Assembly: GCA_964613725.1 (NCBI GenBank)
Contig: CAZTJY010000037.1
Span: 1 to 29,949, forward strand
Length of the DNA stretch: 29,949 nucleotides
Source: Parapedobacter sp964613725
GTDB taxonomy: Bacteria > Bacteroidota > Bacteroidia > Sphingobacteriales > Sphingobacteriaceae
Direction: 5' to 3'
The translations under genes were made by a program, and so were the position numbers. The notes under the pieces are model-generated. The model was given only the letters and a program-made list of their open reading frames with translations. It had not been told where the DNA came from and did not search any database. Positions 16,813 through 26,300 of the stretch are shown here, one piece after another. Position 1 is the first letter of the stretch; every line of letters begins with the position of its first letter.

Positions 16813-16840
16813 GAACCACAAATTTATATGCCCAAACACA

Positions 16841-19270
16841 CTAAGGCATACTGATACGGCTTTTCTCCTCACTTTGGGCCTCACGGCGGGCGCCGTTTTT
16901 GAGGTTCCCAAAGTTGACGGTTAGGGTAAGCCGCGCAACCCTTGTTTCATTTTTCTGATTGATAATGGCGTGCAGGCCGCCAAACCGGGTCCGTACATCC
17001 TGCACCCGGGTGTCGAAGATATCGCTTACCGACAATTTCAGGTTCACTTTCTTGTCGTAGAACGATTTGTTCAAGCCTGCATCGACCGACCATTGCGCAC
17101 CGATGCGGTATACGCTATAAATCAGTGACGAGCGGTAATTCGCCGATGCTTCCGCCGTAAAAGTTGGCCAAATCGTAAAGGTATGGTTACTGCGCAATTG
17201 CCACGCAAACTGTCCTTGGTGGAGGTGCTCACCATTCAGCGGCCCATCGAAAGCCATGTAAAAGGCATTCAGGTTGTTATTGGTATCCCACCATTTCAAC
17301 ACTTTCACCGGGGCATTTACGTTAGCATACCAGATGTCTTGCTTGGCCAGGTTATCCCGCGATACCCATGTCTGTTTCGTTTCTTCATTTTGGTTCATCG
17401 ACTCCGCAATCACATCGTCCGTACGGCTGTAACCCGCACTCAGGTTATAGCGCTGCATGAGCGTGTACGACAGATCGAACGCGTGGGTATATTCAGGCCG
17501 CAGGTAGGGGTTGCCCTTTTCGAATGTATATTGGTCGAGGAAGTATTCGAAGGGATTAAGGTTCCCGTAGTTCGGCCTGTTGACGCGTTTACTGTACGAA
17601 AGGCCCATTTGATGGTTATCAGAAAGGTTGTAATTCACGAACACACTGGGGAAGAAGTCGATATAGTCGCGCTTGATGCGGTTGCCCAGCGTTATGGAGT
17701 TGCCGTCCGAAACGGTGTACTCGCTACGTAACCCTGCTTGGAGGCCCCATTTACCCAATTGGGTATGGTAGTTTAGGTAGGCGGCGGCTACCTGCTCCTC
17801 ATATACGAAGTGATTGGTGCGGTTCTCGGCATTCTGCCACACCCCACCCATTTGGTTCTCAAAGCGCATGTCATTGTCGGATGCCACGTTGCTGTACTTC
17901 ACCCCGGCTTCCAGCTTGTTGTCTTTGCCGAAAGGATGGGTGTAATCGACTTTGCCTACGCGGATATCGATGATGGTAGGCATATCGCTGCGCGACAGCA
18001 GGGGCTCGTCTTTCAGATCGCCCGAAGGGAGGAAGAGCGTATTGTTGTAGTTGGCTTTGTTATGATTCGAAAAGCGGGAGATGTCGACATCGGCCACCAA
18101 TTTACGGCCGTTGGTGTCTATGGTAAACTGGTTGTTCACATTCACCGCCAAGCTGGTATAACTACCATCGAAAACCGATGATGTCGTCAGCGTCGAATCG
18201 GGCGACAGGATGGTTTGCCCGATGAGTGTACGGCTCGAATTATTATTGTCATTGCCACTGGCGTACCCATTGAGCGATACGCCGATCACGTTGCGGTCGG
18301 ACGTTTGGTAATCCACGCCCGCGCGATAGGAGTGGCTCGAATTATGCCGTATAAAATCGGTGTATTGTTGGAAATCGGTATTGGATCCGCCGGGCAGGGA
18401 AATGGACCGGAAAATATCAAACTCGTTGCCGCCCTTGTTATTCATGTAGCTATAGGTGCCATACACGTTCACGGGCCCTTGTTTGTGGTTCAGGTTGAGC
18501 GACGTATTTGCCTTGTGGCCGAATCCGTAACCGGCACCCAATGTCAGGGAACCATTGGTACCCGCCAACCGGTTCTTTTTGAGCACGATGTTGATCATGC
18601 CTGCCGTGCCCGAGGCATCGTACTTGGAAGAGGGGTTGGTAATCAGTTCGATGGATTTGATGGTGTTGCCATCCGTGTTCCGAAGGAAGTTGGCCAGTTG
18701 CTCCGCCGAGAGGTGGGTTTGCCGGCCGTCGATCATCACCGTGACACCCTGCTTGCCCATAAGGCTAATGTTATCGTCCTTGTCTACCGTTACACCGGGC
18801 GAGCGCTCGAGGATATCCATGGCGGTATTGCCCGCCGCCAAGGTAGAGTTCTCCACATTCACTACCAGCATATCGGCTCGCCGCTCCACCAAGGGTCGCT
18901 GCGGTGCCGCCACGGTCACCTCATCCAGCACGGTGTTGCCACTACGTAGCACCAATGTACCGATGGTTTTGCTGCCTGCTTCCGACGTAACCGTTATCGG
19001 TTCGCTGATCCTATCGTCAAAGCCTACCAGCACCGCGCGGACGCGGTAGCTACCCGGTGCAATGCCTGTAAACGTAAAATCACCCTTTTTGTCGGGAAAG
19101 ACTGTACGGACAACCGTGGAATCCTGCGCGTTCAACAGGTGTACGGTAGCCAGGTCGAGCGGTTGAACCTGTTCATCAACTACCCGCCCGGTAAGACTCG
19201 GCTGCTGGGCGTAAGCCCCAACACTGAAGCTGACGAATAATGCGACTATTGCTATATAAAATTGGTCCAT
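16841..19270 (-). CDS. TonB-dependent receptor, outer-membrane beta-barrel family
   Basis: An outer-membrane receptor of about 809 residues. The signal peptide (MDQFYIAIVALFVSFSVGAYAQ) supports the start at 19270; the frame extends 18 codons upstream with non-signal sequence. Next are a carboxypeptidase-regulatory-like beta-sandwich (LTGRVVDEQVQPLDLATVHL), a plug domain (VENSTLAAGNTAMDILERSP, GKQGVTVMIDGRQTHL), and a barrel of the OMP_b-brl_3 type rather than the SusC type. The C-terminus continues past the last barrel strand with a charged tail (KNGARREAQSEEKSRISMP), as in relatives. There is no SusD partner and no plug-fused STN domain. The ligand is unknown; family members include metal/siderophore and oligomer receptors. 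It is followed by its own terminator and is probably a single-gene transcript. No promoter was recognised; a weak inverted repeat ACTGA-AAA-TCAGT lies at 19328-19340. Confidence 0.93.
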   Translation of the reverse strand: MDQFYIAIVALFVSFSVGAYAQQPSLTGRVVDEQVQPLDLATVHLLNAQDSTVVRTVFPDKKGDFTFTGIAPGSYRVRAVLVGFDDRISEPITVTSEAGSKTIGTLVLRSGNTVLDEVTVAAPQRPLVERRADMLVVNVENSTLAAGNTAMDILERSPGVTVDKDDNISLMGKQGVTVMIDGRQTHLSAEQLANFLRNTDGNTIKSIELITNPSSKYDASGTAGMINIVLKKNRLAGTNGSLTLGAGYGFGHKANTSLNLNHKQGPVNVYGTYSYMNNKGGNEFDIFRSISLPGGSNTDFQQYTDFIRHNSSHSYRAGVDYQTSDRNVIGVSLNGYASGNDNNNSSRTLIGQTILSPDSTLTTSSVFDGSYTSLAVNVNNQFTIDTNGRKLVADVDISRFSNHNKANYNNTLFLPSGDLKDEPLLSRSDMPTIIDIRVGKVDYTHPFGKDNKLEAGVKYSNVASDNDMRFENQMGGVWQNAENRTNHFVYEEQVAAAYLNYHTQLGKWGLQAGLRSEYTVSDGNSITLGNRIKRDYIDFFPSVFVNYNLSDNHQMGLSYSKRVNRPNYGNLNPFEYFLDQYTFEKGNPYLRPEYTHAFDLSYTLMQRYNLSAGYSRTDDVIAESMNQNEETKQTWVSRDNLAKQDIWYANVNAPVKVLKWWDTNNNLNAFYMAFDGPLNGEHLHQGQFAWQLRSNHTFTIWPTFTAEASANYRSSLIYSVYRIGAQWSVDAGLNKSFYDKKVNLKLSVSDIFDTRVQDVRTRFGGLHAIINQKNETRVARLTLTVNFGNLKNGARREAQSEEKSRISMP

Positions 19271-19365
19271 CTTGTTTGTTCTTTGGCATAATCCTCCCTC
19301 ATCAAAAAGGGACCACCTTTTCAACTAACTGAAAATCAGTAATATTATGTGTTGTTTATTTTAAT

Positions 19366-19482
19366 CTATCGAACAGGCATCGTGCCGATATACCCTTTCG
19401 GCATTTTCCGTGTTACGCTCTTGTTTCGTTTGTGAGTCCAAATACTGTCGGTAAGACGCGTGTCGGCATCTAAAAGTTGCAT
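19366..19482 (-). CDS. Possible small ORF (38 codons) after the PspC gene
   Basis: Between the PspC-domain gene and the TonB receptor gene the minus strand has an ATG at 19482 and a TAG at 19366-19368, 11 bases after the PspC stop. The 38-residue product would begin MQLLDADTRLTDSIW and end MPKGYIGTMPVR. It is basic in its second half and has no membrane segment or known motif. There is no clear ribosome-binding site, although that is normal here. It could equally be untranslated 3' sequence. A weak hairpin (AAAAGG/CCTTTT, 19305-19321) further on might end the PspC transcript. Confidence 0.18.
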   Translation of the reverse strand: MQLLDADTRLTDSIWTHKRNKSVTRKMPKGYIGTMPVR

Positions 19483-19493
19483 CGTTAACGAAA

Positions 19494-21128
19494 TTAATTT
19501 AAAATTGCCACGCTGTCCACGCGGACCGTATCGATGATGACAGGCGTTTCTTCGGGGGCCGGCGGTTCAATGGCACATTTCAATCCGGAGGCGGTCATCA
19601 CCCATTCTGTCACATCGGGCCGATCCGAGTAGCCATAGTTGTCTGCGCATTGATTGAACGGCAGGTCGTAGATTTGTCGCTGCATGTCCCGATCGATGAT
19701 CAGCCGTGTGCCTACTGGAATATTCAACTTCATGTAAAGATGTTGATCGCGCATCAGGTCATCATCCGCTATACGGAAATGGCTGCCGAACACGAGCGTG
19801 TCGCCCTGCTGCTGGAAGTCGTAATCGATTTTGCCGGCGCGTTCGGCCGCCTTCTCATACGTCGCCCCATGTGCCGAATACTCGTAGGTGAGCGACGGCG
19901 CCTGGAGGGAATCCACTTTCACAATGTGCATATATGTCCGGCTCTGACTTTTCAGGATGTTCCGGTTACGGATGACGGCCCGTTGGCGGATACTGGATAT
20001 CCGGTCTAACGAATCGTGCTGGAGCCGGATCACCGTCATGTCGTTCCTGATCAGCCGGTACGCCGGGCGCTTCTCCAACGGCCGCTCTTCCACCACTGTA
20101 CTTTCTTCACGGAAATCGTTGAGTGTGCGTGTGCCGTATACGGTGGTGAACCCCACTGCGATCAACCATACGATGAGCAGGGCGAATCCGGTGTATTGCC
20201 CCATAGCACTCCGGTTAAACAATATCCGGATGATCAAGGCCACCAAGGCTACGAAAGGAATCACGGCTACCACAAGGGCACTGATCAGCATTGGCGTGCG
20301 GAAGTCCGGCTCGATGACATTCAGGGGGAACATGGCCATCTCGGCATCTGAGCCGAAGAAGCCGAAACTAGCGACGATGGCGACCACCAAAACAATCAAC
20401 CCACCACACAAGCCCATAATTACGAGTACGCCGATTATCTTCATGAATACCACGAATGCGCGTACCAAAAAGCTTCCAGCCGAGTTGAGTCCGCGCTTAA
20501 TACCCGCCTCGGCTCCGGTAAAATTTGAGCGGAGGCCCTCCATCTCCTCCTGGAAACTGCGTTTGAAATTCTGCAGGTTGGGCGCTTCGCCCCGCATGGC
20601 CATGCGGTCGGCCCGCGTACGGGCCAACGGCATCACGATCCACAGGATGATGTATAGCAAGAGCCCTGTGCCGCCAAAGATGAACAGCAGCACCAAGATC
20701 AGCCTGATCCATCGCGCTTCGATGCCAAAGTAGTGTCCCAGTCCGCTACAAATGCCGCCGAACACCTTGTCGTCCGGATCACGCATCAGTTTACGATCTC
20801 CGCTGTTCGGCGCGAAATCGTATGCTTCGTCGGCCGCATAGCCTGTGTCTGCTTCCTGCCCTTCGGTTTCAAAATCGCTCACCCGTCCCATCTGGGCGGT
20901 GACGTCGTTGACATCCTGCATGGTGATGACCTCCTTTTTGCCCTGTACAATACGGTCGTTAAACATCTCCGCAATACGGTTTTCGATGTCGCCCACGATC
21001 TCATGGCTATCTGCTGTGTTCCCGAAGTGCCTTTTCACTTCTATCATATAGGAGCGCAACACGTCATAAGCATCCTCTTCGATGTGGAAAACGATGCCGT
21101 TTATGTTAATGATGATGGTCCTGTTCAT
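19494..21128 (-). CDS. PspC-domain membrane protein
   Basis: A 544-residue inner-membrane protein. The N-terminus (to about 110) is the short beta-alpha region typical of Bacteroidota PspC proteins (INGIVFHIEEDAYDVLRSYM, IENRIAEMFNDR). A PspC domain follows at about 112-175 (KVFGGICSGLGHYFGIEARWIRLILV, with a glycine-rich hydrophobic stretch). After a linker come further membrane segments at roughly 225-255, 275-300 and 310-330, then a C-terminal soluble beta-rich part ending VDSVAILN. PspC-type proteins respond to envelope stress in proteobacteria; the role here is by analogy only. It is downstream of padR with a 53-base gap made of imperfect repeats, and the two are almost certainly one operon. 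Confidence 0.9.
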   Translation of the reverse strand: MNRTIIININGIVFHIEEDAYDVLRSYMIEVKRHFGNTADSHEIVGDIENRIAEMFNDRIVQGKKEVITMQDVNDVTAQMGRVSDFETEGQEADTGYAADEAYDFAPNSGDRKLMRDPDDKVFGGICSGLGHYFGIEARWIRLILVLLFIFGGTGLLLYIILWIVMPLARTRADRMAMRGEAPNLQNFKRSFQEEMEGLRSNFTGAEAGIKRGLNSAGSFLVRAFVVFMKIIGVLVIMGLCGGLIVLVVAIVASFGFFGSDAEMAMFPLNVIEPDFRTPMLISALVVAVIPFVALVALIIRILFNRSAMGQYTGFALLIVWLIAVGFTTVYGTRTLNDFREESTVVEERPLEKRPAYRLIRNDMTVIRLQHDSLDRISSIRQRAVIRNRNILKSQSRTYMHIVKVDSLQAPSLTYEYSAHGATYEKAAERAGKIDYDFQQQGDTLVFGSHFRIADDDLMRDQHLYMKLNIPVGTRLIIDRDMQRQIYDLPFNQCADNYGYSDRPDVTEWVMTASGLKCAIEPPAPEETPVIIDTVRVDSVAILN

Positions 21129-21144
21129 TTTCTTGTGGTTTTAT

Positions 21145-21199
21145 TTCTTTGCTATTTTGCTGTTTGCTATTTATCGTTTGCCTATTTGCTGTTTGCTTC
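21145..21199 (-). repeat. Imperfect short repeats across the padR stop and the padR-pspC gap
   Basis: Read on the minus strand, units of the type AGCAAACAGCAAATAG recur from the last codons of padR (…EANSK-stop) through most of the gap before pspC, with small changes in length (AGCAAACAGCAAAATAG, GGCAAACGATAAATAG). Because the repeats include the padR stop, gain or loss of a unit would change the PadR C-terminus and the distance to pspC. Confidence 0.55.
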
Positions 21200-21577
21200 C
21201 GGGTCGCTTCCCGCCACATCGTTGGGCACTTCGCCACCCGCTCCCTGCGGCCGTCCTGCCGTAGAGGTCTGCACGGCAAAGACCAGCTCCTCCCATGTGA
21301 TGTCCAACTTATTGAGCACTTCCGTTCCAGCGGGCGTAATTTGATAATACTTGCGTGGCGGGCCCGACGTGGATTCTTTCCAAACGTAGCTGAGAAGCCC
21401 ATTGTTTTTCAACCGGGTGAGCAAAGGATATAAGGTACCCTCTACCACCAACAGCTGGGCTTTCTTGAGCTCGCCGATGATGTCTGAGGCATATATCTCG
21501 CCCCGCGAGATAATCGAAAGGATACAGTATTCGAGTATCCCCTTCCTCATTTGGGTTTGCGTGTTATCTACTATCAT
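21182..21577 (-). CDS. PadR-family transcriptional regulator
   Basis: A 131-residue PadR-type repressor. It has a winged helix-turn-helix over about residues 10-85 (ILEYCILSIISRGEIYASDIIGELKKA, VVEGTLYPLLTRLKNNGLLSY, the wing at TSGPPRKYYQITPAG). A short C-terminal helix then carries a low-complexity tail (GRPQGAGGEVPNDVAGSDPEANSK). The ATG at 21577 gives the usual M-I-V-x-N-T-Q-T-Q-MRKG beginning. PadR proteins of this size normally repress their own operon and are released by small ligands or stress. A palindrome centred on its -33 box (21604-21622) is the likely operator. It precedes the PspC gene. Confidence 0.95.
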   Translation of the reverse strand: MIVDNTQTQMRKGILEYCILSIISRGEIYASDIIGELKKAQLLVVEGTLYPLLTRLKNNGLLSYVWKESTSGPPRKYYQITPAGTEVLNKLDITWEELVFAVQTSTAGRPQGAGGEVPNDVAGSDPEANSK

Positions 21578-21581
21578 ATTG

Positions 21582-21613
21582 CAAAGATATATGTTTTAGT
21601 TTGTACTATGCAA
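21582..21613 (-). promoter_or_regulatory. Primary-sigma promoter of padR-pspC
   Basis: The minus strand carries TATCTTTG at 21582-21589 (exact TAnnTTTG), with TTG at 21611-21613 and a 21-base spacer. Transcription would start within a few bases of the ATG at 21577, so the mRNA should be leaderless or nearly so, unless translation starts at the internal ATG at 21550. Confidence 0.6.
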
Positions 21614-21622
21614 TACATAGTA
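21604..21622. promoter_or_regulatory. Probable PadR operator (19-bp palindrome)
   Basis: TACTATG-CAATA-CATAGTA is a perfect inverted repeat with 7-base arms, centred at 21613 on the -33 element of the padR promoter. A repressor bound there would block polymerase. PadR proteins typically recognise dyads of this size with ATGT/ACAT- or TACT/AGTA-like arms, and both kinds of arm can be read here. Confidence 0.6.
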
Positions 21623-21708
21623 GTATATAAATTCACAACCCGCTGATAATAAGGTTAAAATATTTAAGTCACTATCATCACACCAAAAAAACACTACCTT
21701 TTTAAATC

Positions 21709-21755
21709 AAAAAACCCATCGCAAATCGGTGTGCCCTCCAATCTGCGATGGGTTT
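21709..21755 (-). terminator. Intrinsic terminator of the susC-susD operon
   Basis: A perfect 12-pair stem (21712-21723 with 21744-21755) encloses a 20-base loop and runs into six T on the minus strand (complement of the A-run at 21709-21714). It begins about 25 bases past the SusD stop. Confidence 0.8.
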
Positions 21756-21779
21756 CACTTCCGGTATTAGCCCGTGTTA

Positions 21780-23330
21780 TCAGTAACCTGGGTTCTGTGT
21801 CAAGTTCGGGTTTACCGCAATTTGCTGGCTCGGTATGGGGTATACCAGCGTGTGTGGCCCGGCATCAGCGGGTTTCTCCTGCCAGGGCTCCAGAAATTTA
21901 CCGAACCGGATGAGATCCTGCCTTCTCCAGCCCTCCCAGTACAACTCACGCCCCCGCTCATGGAGCAGGTTATCGAGCGTGAGCGTAGCAAGCGGCTCTA
22001 CGCTCCTATTTTCGCGGATGCTGTTTACCAGCGCACGTGCGTCCGCTTCCGAACCGCTACCGCCGCGCAGGATGGCTTCGGCTTGCATCAGCAACACATC
22101 GGCATACCGGAACACCACCCAATCGTTGTTCCGTTGCCCCGAGGGCACACCATAATCGAATGCATATTTCATCACGCGTATACCCGCTGTTTCCAGCGTG
22201 TTTCCGGATGTTCTGAGCGTTACCTCCGGTGTAAAGACCAATGGTTGCGACGACGGATTCCTGGCCATCAACGGCGCGTCGGTTTCCAGGTTATACTGTT
22301 GGCCCACGAAAAAACCGACGTTGCGACGATTACCGGGGTTATCCATGGTATCTGCTGGGTAATCGTAAGCAATACCCAACCGCTCATCCCCTTCGTCAAA
22401 CAGGTCGTAGAAACCTGACAACGTGCACCAGCCGTTCCAGCCGCCCGGTGTCATGTTGTAGTGGGCGATGGTATTCCACGTACGATCTACGCTTCCGCCC
22501 CGTACACCAAACTCGTTGTAGAGGGTGAAAATGTTCTCCGTGGAAACCGCGTCGTTGTTTGGTGCGAAATTATCGAAGTATTTTCCCGGTGCCGATATGG
22601 AATATTCACCGCTGGCCGTGACGGCGTTAGCCAAAGTAATCACCTGGTTCATGTCGGCTGCATCAAACGTCGGGTTTTCGCGATTCAGAAATGTGCCTTT
22701 ATTGAGGTACAGTTTCATCAGCAACGTCCGCGCCGCATTCTTATTGGCCACATATGCCTCACCTCCACTGGGCAGGCCGTCCATGATCTCATTGAGTTCA
22801 CTGGCAATGAAATCAATGGCTTCCTGGGTCTGCAAGGTGACGGGCGGCACCTTAAAATCGTCCAAATCTTCACGGTAAGGCACCATGCCCCACAGACTCA
22901 GCACGTCATACATGCTCAGGGCGCGGATGAAGCGGGCTTCGGCGGCCTGTCGCGGGTTAGGGTCACTACGCAACACATTCGATGCCTGAAACTGAATGGT
23001 CAAAAGGCTATTGAACGTACTGTTCATGAAGGAGTTGTCTTGATTCCACGTATGTTGGTGTATAGCGCGATATACTCCATTATCGTCCCAGTCGCCGCCA
23101 CGGGTGGGGGCCATGGCCGCATCGCTTGAAATTTCCTCGAGCACCCACCGCTGGTCTTGATGATAAGGTGTGTACATCGCGGTGTATGCACCGGTCAGCA
23201 AATCGGCAACATTTACGTTTGAAGTTCCCTGCTCCAATTCACTTTTAAGCTCTTCGTTCAGGTCTGTGCAGGAAAAGGATAAACCCGCTACAGTCCATAC
23301 TATGATCAGATATATTTTTGAAGTCTTCAT
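21780..23330 (-). CDS. SusD/RagB family outer-membrane nutrient-binding lipoprotein
   Basis: A 516-residue lipoprotein. The signal peptide ends in a lipobox, with Cys21 as the lipidation site (GLSFSC, then TDLNEE). The helical TPR-like SusD fold is indicated by NVLRSDPNPRQAAEARFIRALSMYDVLSLWG, typical of the N-terminal half, and by the RagB-type C-terminal part VFRYADVLLMQAEAILRGG, ending ELYWEGWRRQDLIRFGKF and YPIPSQQIAVNPNLTQNPGY. SusD proteins cap their SusC partner at the cell surface and bind glycans or, less often, peptides. The gap to the upstream SusC gene is 11 bases. No surface glycoside hydrolase or SusE/F-like protein follows; a strong terminator ends the operon right after this gene. 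Confidence 0.96.
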   Translation of the reverse strand: MKTSKIYLIIVWTVAGLSFSCTDLNEELKSELEQGTSNVNVADLLTGAYTAMYTPYHQDQRWVLEEISSDAAMAPTRGGDWDDNGVYRAIHQHTWNQDNSFMNSTFNSLLTIQFQASNVLRSDPNPRQAAEARFIRALSMYDVLSLWGMVPYREDLDDFKVPPVTLQTQEAIDFIASELNEIMDGLPSGGEAYVANKNAARTLLMKLYLNKGTFLNRENPTFDAADMNQVITLANAVTASGEYSISAPGKYFDNFAPNNDAVSTENIFTLYNEFGVRGGSVDRTWNTIAHYNMTPGGWNGWCTLSGFYDLFDEGDERLGIAYDYPADTMDNPGNRRNVGFFVGQQYNLETDAPLMARNPSSQPLVFTPEVTLRTSGNTLETAGIRVMKYAFDYGVPSGQRNNDWVVFRYADVLLMQAEAILRGGSGSEADARALVNSIRENRSVEPLATLTLDNLLHERGRELYWEGWRRQDLIRFGKFLEPWQEKPADAGPHTLVYPIPSQQIAVNPNLTQNPGY

Positions 23331-23341
23331 GGTTCCAATAG

Positions 23342-26300
23342 TTACAGTGAAAAATTAACACCAAGCAAAAACGTTCTCGCCGATGGATAAGGGAGGTATT
23401 CGATGCCGAGCGAAGGTATCCCGCCCGATGCGCCATCGGTGTTAACCTCCGGATCAAACCCGTTATAGCCTGTAAAGACGAACAGGTTTTGGCCGGTGAG
23501 CGACACGTTTACATTACGGAAACCGCCGAGGTTACCTACGTTATAACTTAGCGTGAGGTTTGATAACTTCAGGAAGTCACCCTTCTCCAAGTACCGGGTG
23601 GACGGCGCTGCCGAGTTGGATGTCGATTCACCAAGCTGTGTATCGAAAAACGCTTTGCCAATGTTACGGTTCGAGAGGTTATTCACACCCAATACCGTCG
23701 CCATCACGTTGTTAAAGAGGTAATGGCCGAATGCGCCGTGCATGTTGACCGTAGCCGTAAAACGCTTGTAGCTCACGTCTGTTGAGATGCCCAATAACGA
23801 CGTAGGGTTAGGACTGCCCACATAGAACTTATTCAGCGCCGGATCAACTGCCGTACCGATATCACCATCCACCCCGCGGTACATGCTGGTCCCAGTGGTG
23901 GGGTCGATGCCCTCAAAGCGTGCCAAGTACCACACGTTAAGCGGTTGGCCGCTCACCATGCGCTGTCCGAGCACACCTGAAAAGCCCTGTCCGCGCAATG
24001 CCGCTGTTTCATAGTATCCTAATAAGCCGCTGACTTCGTTCTTCAGGAACGTCGCATTAGCCGCTACGTTCCAGTTCCAGCTATCGTTACGAACCACGGC
24101 GCCTACAAGCGCCAGTTCCACCCCTTGATTGACAATTTCGCCATCGAGGTTCACCCATATCCGCCCACTGGGCGCCGGCTGTGCGAGCGTTTGCTCAAAC
24201 AAGGCATCAGTGGTTGTCTTCCGAAAATAATCGACCGACCCACTAAGGCGATTGTTGAACAGCCCGAAGTCAACACCGGCATTGATGGTTTCTGAACTCT
24301 CCCACCGAAGGTTGGGGTTGCCAAAGTTTGCCTGACTTATACTCTGGGCTCCGAAAACATAGCGGTCTTTCGAAGCACCGGACGGGAACTCCTGGTTACC
24401 GGTCTGCCCCCAACCCAACCTCACTTTTAGGTCGTTGATATACGTATTCCCTTGCATGAATGCCTCATTAGATACGTTCCACGCGAACGCCAGTGACGGA
24501 AAGTTTGCATACTTATTGTTTTCGCCAAACTTGGTAGAGCCATCGCGGCGGAACGTCCCCGTGAACAGGTACCGGTCGGCGTAATTGAACGCGACACGCG
24601 CAAAGAACGACTGCAACTCGTTGGTTGGATTCCGATACGAATCGACCGAGCGGTTACTGGCGATTGAATAATCGAGGTAATCGTAATAATCCAGGTTGCC
24701 CAAGGGAGAAAATCCTGTTCCGCTTAATGAATTCCAACGCGAGTCGAAACTCAAGTATTCATAGCCTGCCACCGCATTGAGGTTAAGGTCGGTGGAGATA
24801 TCCTTGTTGAACGACAACGTGTGCGTCAGCTGGTGGTTGGTCTCGAAATCATTTCCGATAAATGCCCCTCCGTTGTTGACCTGGTCGGGATTAATCATTC
24901 CGGCAATATACCGCCCTGTACGTCGGCCGGTTTGGCGGGTATAGCTGTATAGCAGTTTATACGCCAATTCGTCGGTAATCTGATACGAAGGCGCGATGCT
25001 CGCCAAAAGGGTATTCACCTTTGATAGGTCTTTATGTGCGGCCAAGGAAGTAAGCGGATTGATGAGTTGAGCCGATTGAAAAGTCAATTCCCCATCGTCA
25101 CCCCGCAGGGGTAACGTGGGATTCCATTGCAACGCCTGGGAAATGATATTTCCCTCAAAACCTACCCCTACATTGATTGGCGCAACATTTTCGTTGGCCT
25201 GCGTAGCTAGCAGGTTGACGTCCAATCCTAACTTCTTGCTTTCCAGAAAGCGGAAGCTGCTACTTAGGTTGGCCGTAAACTTCCGAAGGCGCGAGGTTTC
25301 AATAATACCGTTCTGGTCAAAGTACCCTGCGGAAACCCGATATCGGCCGTCGTCGTTACCGCCGGATACATCCAGGTTATAATTCTGGGTCATCGCTGTT
25401 CGGGTAATCGCATCAAACGCATCCACAGCACCACCGAAGTCGGCTTGGGTGTCATCAGGTGTATAAAACTGTACGGCCTGCCTGAACTCGTCGGCCGAAA
25501 GCACTTCGGGTTGCTTCAGCAACGTCGAAAAACCCGATGAGGCAGAGACATTCAATGTGGGCGTGCCGGTTTGGCCACGTTTCGTCGTAATAATAACCAC
25601 CCCATTTGCTCCACGCGACCCGTAGATGGCCGTTGCCGAGGCATCTTTCAAAATATCCATGCTGGCAATATCGTTGGGGTTAAGGTAGCTGAGCGGGTTA
25701 CCGCCGTCGGTACCATAAACGCCGCCACCGCCGCCGTTACCCGGCCGGGCCGATGTACCCGACAGCGGGATGCCGTCTATCACAAACAGTGGATTATTCC
25801 CCGCGCGGATGGAAGAGTTCCCCCGAATCCGCACCGTGGTAGATCCCCCCGGCTGGCCGCTGTTATTAACCACCATTACACCCGCCGTGCGGCCCTGGAT
25901 CAATTGGTCGGGAGCCACGATGACACCCTTATTGAAATCTTTGGCCTGCACGGAGCCCACGGAACCGGTAAGGTCGCGCTTGCGGGCGGTACCGTAGCCG
26001 ATGACCACCACCTCATCCAGGCTTTCACCACTCGATAGGAGGCTAAAGTCTACCGTCTGCACCGATCCCGCTACCGTAATAGCTCGTTCGGCTTGTTCAT
26101 AGCCGATGTAGGATACCGTGAGCGTATAGTTGCCGTCCGGAACGCCCGTAAACGAATAATTGCCTTGCTCATTCGTTCCGGCCTGCCGGTTCAATTCGAC
26201 AATATGTACCGACGCGCCCACAAGTGGCTGCTGGTTTTGGTCCGATACTTTTCCTTGTATGCCCCCTGTTTGGGCAAACCCTGGCATGGCCCATAGCAAT

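Noticed and set aside
17183..18949. Several plus-strand frames of 120-244 codons
   Set aside because: All are antisense to the TonB receptor gene, and their products show no motif.
19305..19321. A terminator after pspC (AAAAGG/CCTTTT)
   Set aside because: The stem has only two G-C pairs and could form by chance in this AT-rich gap; mentioned only as weak.
19957..20733. A 258-codon plus-strand frame
   Set aside because: Antisense to the PspC gene; the composition follows from the complementary codons.
22461..23129. A 222-codon plus-strand frame
   Set aside because: Antisense to susD, with no motif.
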